Assembly (NCBI GenBank): GCA_036346275.1
Contig: CM070720.1
Span: forward strand, 9,463,278 to 9,527,277
Direction of reading: 5' to 3'
From: Otatea glauca
Lineage: Eukaryota > Streptophyta > Magnoliopsida > Poales > Poaceae
Length of the DNA: 64,000 nucleotides
Shown here: positions 57,772 through 64,000 of the stretch, piece by piece
How positions within the stretch are numbered: position 1 is the first letter of the stretch
How the letters are laid out: each line of letters begins with the position of its first letter
Notes under the pieces: generated by a model
Seen by the model: only the letters and a program-made list of their open reading frames with translations
Told to the model about the DNA's origin: nothing
The model's database searches: none
Made by a program: the position numbers and the translations under genes

Positions 57772-58790
57772 ATGGTGAACACCCGCAGCAACAACAGAGC
57801 TTCAGGAAGTGGTCTGCGCTCAGGCAACAATCCCAACAAAGAAGCACCACCGCAACAAGCACCGCCAGTGGATATGCGAACTTGGGAGCTTTTCTTGCCG
57901 CACAGACTCAATTGATGCAGACCATGATGCAACAGATGACTAACATGGCTGCAAATAATAACAATCATTTGAACCAGCACAACAATGGTGGGCCGCGGCT
58001 GTACTCCAAGCTGTCAGATTTTATGAGGACTCGGCCACCAACCTTTTCAGGAAATGCTAATCCCTTGGAAGCCGATGACTGGCTTAGGGCCGTCGAGAGG
58101 AAGCTTCATATAACTCAATGTGAGGGCAATGAGAGGGTGCTCTACGCCCCTCATCAATTGGAAGGAACAACCGCAGAGTGGTGGGAAAACTTTTGTGCTG
58201 CGCACGAAGCCCCACAGGAGATCACATGGGATGAGTTTACCACTGCTTTCCGCCAATACCATGTTCCAGAAGGAATGATGGATCTCAAGAAAGAAGTGTT
58301 CGTGGCTCAAGAAGCAGGAGGCCAGCCCGTGGCGAATATCTCAACAAGTTTACTCGAGCTTAGCTCGCTATGCCCTCAAGACGTAGCGATCGATAAAGCT
58401 AGGCGATCCGCTTCATGAAGGGACTAAATTCAGATCGCAAGTAGGGCTGATCACCCACAATTTTCGGACTTTTAGGAGTTGGTTAACAAGGCATTGATTC
58501 GGAGGACAAGCGCAAAGAGTCGGGTGAAACCGAAGCGCTTGATGACTAATCGGGTGGACGCCCCAACCACTGCGTCGAGAATGTCACCGCAGCAGCTACG
58601 ATTCCAACCATCACCGTAAACAAGGCATAAACTCCGCACCTCGCCACGCTAATCGGAACTTTCGACGCCAAAGACAGGCGTGAATGCACCAGAGGAGTCG
58701 CAGCTTGCAATCAAGAGATGCTATACATGCAATGAGCCAGGGCACTTCTCTAATAGGTGTCCACAGAGAGAGGCATCACGCCATTAAGCT
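57772..58790 (+). pseudogene. gag: gag of element B (degenerate)
   Basis: Start ATG 57772 (MVNTRSNNRASGSG). A frameshift near 57880 moves the Retrotrans_gag domain to the frame of 57717-58418 (ADDWLRAVERKL, AEWWENFCAAHEAP, FRQYHVPEGMMDLKK). Several single-base losses disrupt 58310-58720. The zinc knuckle CYTCNEPGHFSNRCPQ is at 58718-58765. Confidence 0.85.
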
Positions 58791-61700
58791 TAACTAGGAA
58801 CAACACCGCCAAGGCACCGCCGGGAGGAACTCGTGCGCCAGGTCAAGCTGGAGCAACCCCTCAATCAACAGCGCGTAGTAGGATCAACCACATCACCGCA
58901 GATGGAGCTCAGGACACTACGGACGTCGTGTTGGGTAAGTTTCTGGTTAACTCAGTACCTGCTACAATTTTATTTGATTCTGGAGCTTCGCATTCGTTCG
59001 TCTCTCAAAGTTTTGCAACCAAGAATGGATTTAAAGTGGTGAACCTTAAGGGTATTCTGTTAGTCCAAGCCCCAGGATCTGAGCTTAAATCTAGCCTTGG
59101 GTGCTTGGGTGTTAAGTTGCTTATGGATGGGATAGAATTTCTAGCGAATCTTATCTTGTTAGATGCCCAATCCCTATATGTTATCCTTGGAATGGATTGG
59201 CTGTCCAAACATAAGGCTATTTTGGATTGTGGCCGAAGGATCGTAGCACTGGAAGGCCCCAGTGGCAAGAAGGTAGAATTTCAAGCGACCGCAGTTCGTG
59301 ATGGACAATTAGTGGTCAACAGCGTGCAAGCCATCAGCGTAGAGGAGGTGCCAGTAGTCAGAGAATACCCGGATGTGTTTCCAGAAGATTTACTAGGGAT
59401 GCCGCCAAACCGCGATATCGAGTTTGTTATCGAGTTAGCACCAGGGACAGCACCGATATCAAAAAAACCATATCGGATGCCTACCGATGAGTTAGTGGAA
59501 ATGAAGAAGCAGATTGAGGAACTGCAAGAGAAAGGTTTCATTAGACCAAGTTCATCAACGTGGGGAGCACCGGTTTTGTTTGTTCGTAAGAAGGATGGGA
59601 GTCTTAGGATGTGTATCGACTACCGAGCACTCAATGAAGTAACGATCAAGAATAAGTATCCATTGCCCATGATCGACGATTTATTTGATCAGTTAAGAGG
59701 AGCCGGAGTTTTCTCCAAAATAGATCTTCGTTCAGGATACCATCGGTTGAAGATTCGAGCAGAGGATGTTCCTAAGACTGCGTTTTCTATGCGATATGGA
59801 CACTATGAGTTCACAAATCATGTCATTTGGATTGACTAATGCCCCGCATATTTCATGAACTGATGAATAAGGTTTTCATGGAGTATTTGGATAAGTTTGT
59901 GGTAGTCTTTATAGACGATATCCTAGTTTTCTCGAAGATAGAGGAAGAGCATGCGGAACATTTAAGGATAGTTTTACAGAGGTCATGAGAACACCAATTT
60001 GTATGCTAAGTTTAGCAAGTGTGATTTTTGGAAGGAGAAGGTTGAATTTCTTGGTCATGTAATGACTGCTAAAGGAGTTGCAGTTGACCCAAGCAAAGTG
60101 GACGCTGTGATGCATTGGGAGCAACCGAAGTCTGTTACTCAGATTCGTAGTTTTCTGGGGATGGCGGGATATTACCGTCGGTTCATAGAAGGATTCTCCA
60201 CAATTGCTAAACCCCTTACACAGCTGTTGAAGAAAGAAAAGAAGTTTGCATGGACGCCAGAGTGCGAGAAAAGTTTTATGGAGCTAAAGAAGTGTTTGAC
60301 AACAGCCCCCGTATTAGTATTGCCAGATGTGCAGAATGGATTTGATATTTATTGCGATGCCTCAAAGCAAGGCCTAGGGTGCGTGTTAATGCACAATGGC
60401 AAAGTTGTTGCTTATGCGTCAAGGCAGTTGAGACCGCATGAAGCGAATTATCCGACGCATGATTTGGAATTAGCTGCTGTAGTGCATGCTTTGAAGATAT
60501 GGCGCCATTATCTCATAGGAAACAGATGTGAGATATATACGGATCATAAGAGCCTGAAATACATATTCACTCAAGGAGATCTTAATATGAGACTTCGAAG
60601 GTGGCTAGAGTTAATTAAGAATTACAATGTGGGAATTCATTATCACCCCGGAAAAGCCAATGTGGTAGCAGATGCTCTGAGTCGGAAGAGCCATAGCGCA
60701 AATACGTTGTCAATGGATGATCAACCAGAGCTATGTAAGGAATTTCAGAAGTTAAAGCTGGAAGTTGTTCCGCAAGGAAGTGTAGCTGCACTGGAAGTAA
60801 AGCCAACACTGGAGGATCAGATTAGAGAAGGCCAGAAAGATGATGAGAAAATCACTAAGATCAAGTCCAAGAAAGACGAAGGCCTAGCAGTGGATTTCAC
60901 TCTAGATGAGCAGGGAACCATGTTCTTCAAAGGCCGAATTTGTGTACCGGATAAAAAGGAGCTGAAGCAACTGATTCTTGAGGAAGCTCACGATTCTAAG
61001 TACTCAATTCATCCGGGAAGTGCCAAAATGTATCAAGATTTGAGAGAAAGATTTTGGTGGCCTAATATGAAGCGAGAGGTGGCCGAGCATGTTGCTCTAT
61101 GCGATGTATGTCAGAGGGTAAAAGCCATGCACCAAAGACCAGCTGGTTATAGCCGTTGAAAATTCCTGAATGGAAGTGGGAGGAAATCGGTATGGACTTT
61201 ATCACTGGTTTACCTAAGACTCAGAGAGGTTATGATTCAATTTGGGTTATCGTGGATCATTTGACCAAGGTCGCTCATTTTATCCCGGTAAAGACCACCT
61301 ACTCAGGAGATCGTTTAGCACAGCTGTACATGTCAAGGATTGTATGTTTGCATGGAGTGCCCAAAAAGATTGTGTCAGACAGAGGTACCCAATTTACCTC
61401 AAGATTTTGGAACAAGTTGCATGAAGTAATGGGAACTCGCCTGAATTTTAGTACAGCATATCACCCGCAGATAGACAGTCAGACTGAAAGAGTAAATCAG
61501 ATTTTATAAAATATGTTGAGAGCTTGTGCTTTAGCTTATGCTACATCTTGGGATAAATGTCTACCATATGCGTAATCTGATTATAATAATAGTTATCAAG
61601 CTAGCTTACAGATGTCACCGTTTGAGGCATTGTATGGATGTGCCTGTCGTACTCCGTTAAATTGGAATGAGACGGGAGAGCGTTTGGTGTTTGGGCCAGA

Positions 61701-62235
61701 TATTCTCGAGGAAGCAGAAAATCAAGTTACGATGATCAGAGAGAGGTTGAAGATAGCGCAGTCAAGGCAAAAGAGCTACACCGATAACCGACGCCGAGAT
61801 TTGAGTTTCGAGCCAGAGGATTATGTGTATCTCAGGGTTACCCCTCTTAAGGGTGTTAAAAGGTTTCACGTGAAAGGGAAGCATGCACCAAGATATGTTG
61901 GTCCGTTCAAAATTTTAAGCCGTCGAGGAGAGGTAGCTTATCAGTTGGAATTGCCTCAGTCTTTGGCAGGGGTCCACGACGTGTTTCATGTGTCACAACT
62001 TAAGAAATGTCTCAGAGTGCCATCAGAACAAACCCCGTTGGATGCAATAGAACTGCAGGAAGATTTGACTTACAAGGAGCAGCCAATCAGAATTTTGGAT
62101 GTTATGGAGCGTAAGACTAGAAGCAAGTCTATTCGCTTTTGCAGAGTTCAGTGGAGCAATCATTCTGAAAGTGAAGCAACCTGGGAGTGTGAAGAAGATT
62201 TGAAGTCAGAATTTCCAAACCTATTCTCTAGTTAG
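58791..62235 (+). pseudogene. pol: pol of element B: AP-RT-RNase H-IN-chromodomain (degenerate)
   Basis: Protease motif LFDSGASHSF near 58970. RT extends to 59839, where small indels between 59813 and 59998 disrupt the region with FIDDILVFSK. The frame resumes at 59999 with RNase H (DIYCDASKQ, TDHKSLKYIF) and the integrase zinc motif (CDVCQR near 61100) to 61159. Integrase core in 61156-61509 (GMDFITGLP, VSDRGTQF), TAA at 61507 and about 61574, then 61612-62235 with the C-terminal chromodomain-like segment (VQWSNHSESEATWE). Less damaged than element A pol but still inactive. Confidence 0.9.
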
Positions 62236-62261
62236 CCCTGAATCTCGGGGTCGAGATTTTA

Positions 62262-62277
62262 TTAAGGGGGGGAGGTT
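62262..62277 (+). promoter_or_regulatory. Polypurine tract of element B
   Basis: TTAAGGGGGGGAGGTT directly precedes the 3' LTR start at 62278. Confidence 0.8.
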
Positions 62278-64000
62278 TGTAACATACCAAAATTCGTCTA
62301 AATAATTATTTTATTGTCATTTGTGCATTTTATGATTTTTCTGGAATTTATTTGGATTTTTCTGGATTTATTGGAATTAATTGCAAATTAAGTGTTTTGG
62401 CCTTTTGTTGAGAACTATTTAAATTTGTGCAAAGTTAAAATAAAGTTTTGCCAAAGATATATTATCTGAGTTCAAAATGTCTCAAAGTATTTTTGAGGAT
62501 TTCTTGGAATTTTCCTAGTTATTTTATTGCCTGAAACAAATCAAATGATTTTCTGAATTATTTTAAATGAGAAATTCTTTTAAAAAACCCATGAACAGTG
62601 TCGGGCCGCCCCGCGAACTGTACGGCCCAGACAACCCGCGCAGCCCGTTTTGCCGCCGAAACCCTAACCCTAATCCACCGACCGTTGGATCGAGATCCAA
62701 CGGCCGTGCTTTCTCCGCGTCGCCGAGCACTCAGGGCCGTTGGTTGAGCGCCGCGTGGACACTCCGGATGAGGCCGCGTCGCTCTCCGTATCGTCGCCGG
62801 AGTCCGCCGTCGCCACGCAACCAACTCCGAAATCCGCGTTGCGCACGCCTCCCCGTGCGCCTATTTAAGGCACCGCCGCGGGCGCTGAAACCATCACCCC
62901 GCGCCGCACCCGTTGGTCCATTCTCGCACGTCGAGACGCCCTCACCTGCCCGTGCGAGCTCGTCGGAGTTGTCGAAGCCCCCACCGTGATTTTCGTTCGT
63001 TTTGCGCCATCGTCACGCCGTCCCGAGCCGTCCCGGTCCCAGATCGTCCCAGATCGTCACCCTAGGACCGTGACGCACCTTCCTCGCCGTTCCCTGCCGC
63101 CGGATCGTCACAGAAACGCCATCGCCGACGTCGTCTTCTCCGCTGTCGGTGAAGCTGCGCCGCCGCATCGACATCGCCGGGGTCGAGCTCTTCCAGCAGT
63201 TCGATCTTCGTTTGACGCTCCGGATCGTGACGCGTGGGTAAGCGTCTTGGGTACCAGTAGCCGTCAGATCCAAATCGGGCAATCGAGCCGTAGCCGCGTG
63301 TCCCTTTGCACAGCGCCGTCCAATCGGGCCTGTGTGCGTCAGATCGCACCGGCACCGCGACCAATCGCGGGCCGCCGCGTGTCAGGCGCAGAACCGAAGC
63401 GCCGTGGACCGCGTCATGGTGGATTTAGAGGCGGTCCGTGGATCGAGTCCTTGATCGGCGCCATCGCCACGCGTCGGTTACTCTGTGCCAGGTTGACGCC
63501 GCATGACACAGTTAATTGGTTTTCTGGTTTAAAAATAATTCGCTTAATTCTGATTTTCTAATTTCTGTAATTTCAGTATTTATTCAAACTTCAAAAGGCT
63601 ATATATTTTGCATTTTAACTCGGATTTGAGTGATTCAAGTTTCTAAAAATTTGTAAAATTGAGATATATTTAATGGTGAATTTTACTTGATTTTTGGAGT
63701 TCATTTGCTCTCTGTTTTGGTATTTATTTGCTTTTCTCCTACGGTACGGGTAGACGTTGAATTGTGCGACGCTTCGGAGGAAGATCCAGCAACTCAAGAG
63801 CAAGCTCTAGATCAACATCAGGACCTATTCCAAGGCAAGTTGTGCTTTGATCATGTTGAACCCATGTTTGTAAAATTGCTTTAATTGTTTTACCCTATTG
63901 CATATTATTTCAAGTATATAGTTGTTTCAAATTAAATTGGGCTTAGCTATTATACCAAATTGATCTATACCCTACCTTGTCATCGTATGCCATGATCTAT
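62278..64000 (+). repeat. 3' LTR of element B (partial)
   Basis: It starts TGTAACATACC and matches 53476 onward; about 1,723 of about 3,090 bp are inside the window. It carries the palindrome (62690-62715), TATA-like box (near 62861) and a GC-type donor (63834/63835). Confidence 0.93.

Larger units (their letters stand above)
53476..64000 (+). mobile_element. Element B: Tekay-type Ty3/gypsy chromovirus, right end outside window
   Basis: 5' LTR 53476-56566, internal region 56567-62277, 3' LTR from 62278 past the window end. The order matches element A: extra ORF, gag, AP, RT, RNase H, IN, chromodomain. A and B belong to related families but differ clearly in LTR sequence. It is inserted in the 3' end of C2. 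The left candidate duplication is ACCCG (53471-53475); the right copy is not visible. Confidence 0.94.

Noticed and set aside
1..64000. CRISPR arrays, operons, bacterial systems
   Set aside because: No regularly spaced direct repeats with unique spacers and no prokaryotic gene content; introns and LTR elements show plant nuclear DNA.

Overview
The window is plant nuclear DNA, almost certainly from a grass. The GC-rich transposon leaders, the mixture of Tekay-type, CRM-like and Tat-type Ty3/gypsy elements, CACTA (En/Spm) transposons and the absence of any convincing host gene all fit intergenic grass heterochromatin. I see no rRNA genes, no functional tRNA gene, no CRISPR array and no bacterial or organellar segment. 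Nearly every base can be assigned to a transposable element or its remnant. Most coding regions carry stops or frameshifts, so I call them pseudogenes.

Layout. 1-3162: a 203-bp foldback hairpin, then a solo LTR in minus orientation with a perfect 5-bp target-site duplication (TSD). 3163-5963: remnants of two CACTA elements. 5964-18112: element A, a complete Tekay-type chromovirus (LTR, extra ORF, gag, pol with chromodomain, LTR; TSD GAAAC). It sits in the second CACTA remnant, which resumes at 18118-19459. 19460-24530: a truncated LTR of another element, holding two tRNA-like modules. 24531-30982: two CRM-like gypsy bodies head to tail (C1, C2) separated by one LTR-like region. 30983-52859: element D, a Tat-lineage gypsy element on the minus strand (TSD GGGCT) inserted in the C2 integrase. 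D carries an antisense, intron-containing plant-mobile-domain (PMD) gene on the plus strand. That gene is itself split by a 10.3-kb CACTA element (32431-42709, TSD AAA). 52860-53475: the rest of C2. 53476-64000: element B, a second Tekay-type chromovirus inserted in the 3' end of C2; its 3' LTR runs off the window.

The nesting gives an order of events: C2 first, then D into C2, then the CACTA into D. B into C2 and A into the older CACTA are independent events.

Most interesting points. (1) Elements A and B share an extra ORF upstream of gag. It has an acidic coiled-coil C-terminal half and a PPVY motif, and a conserved 280-nt spacer with a hairpin and an AATAAA separates it from gag. The start codons of both the extra ORF and gag directly follow an AG splice-acceptor-like dinucleotide, and a strong splice donor lies in the LTR leader. 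This suggests one leader may be spliced alternatively to two first ORFs. (2) Element D carries a spliced antisense PMD/coiled-coil gene with its own TATA box, convergent with gag-pol. (3) The second gene of the 10.3-kb CACTA has three duplicated, phase-0 proline-rich exons, and its 5' region holds a long palindrome resembling the separate foldback at 438-640. (4) Tandem tRNA-like modules with T-rich tails lie inside an LTR leader. All boundaries were read by eye; family names come from motif recognition, not database searches.
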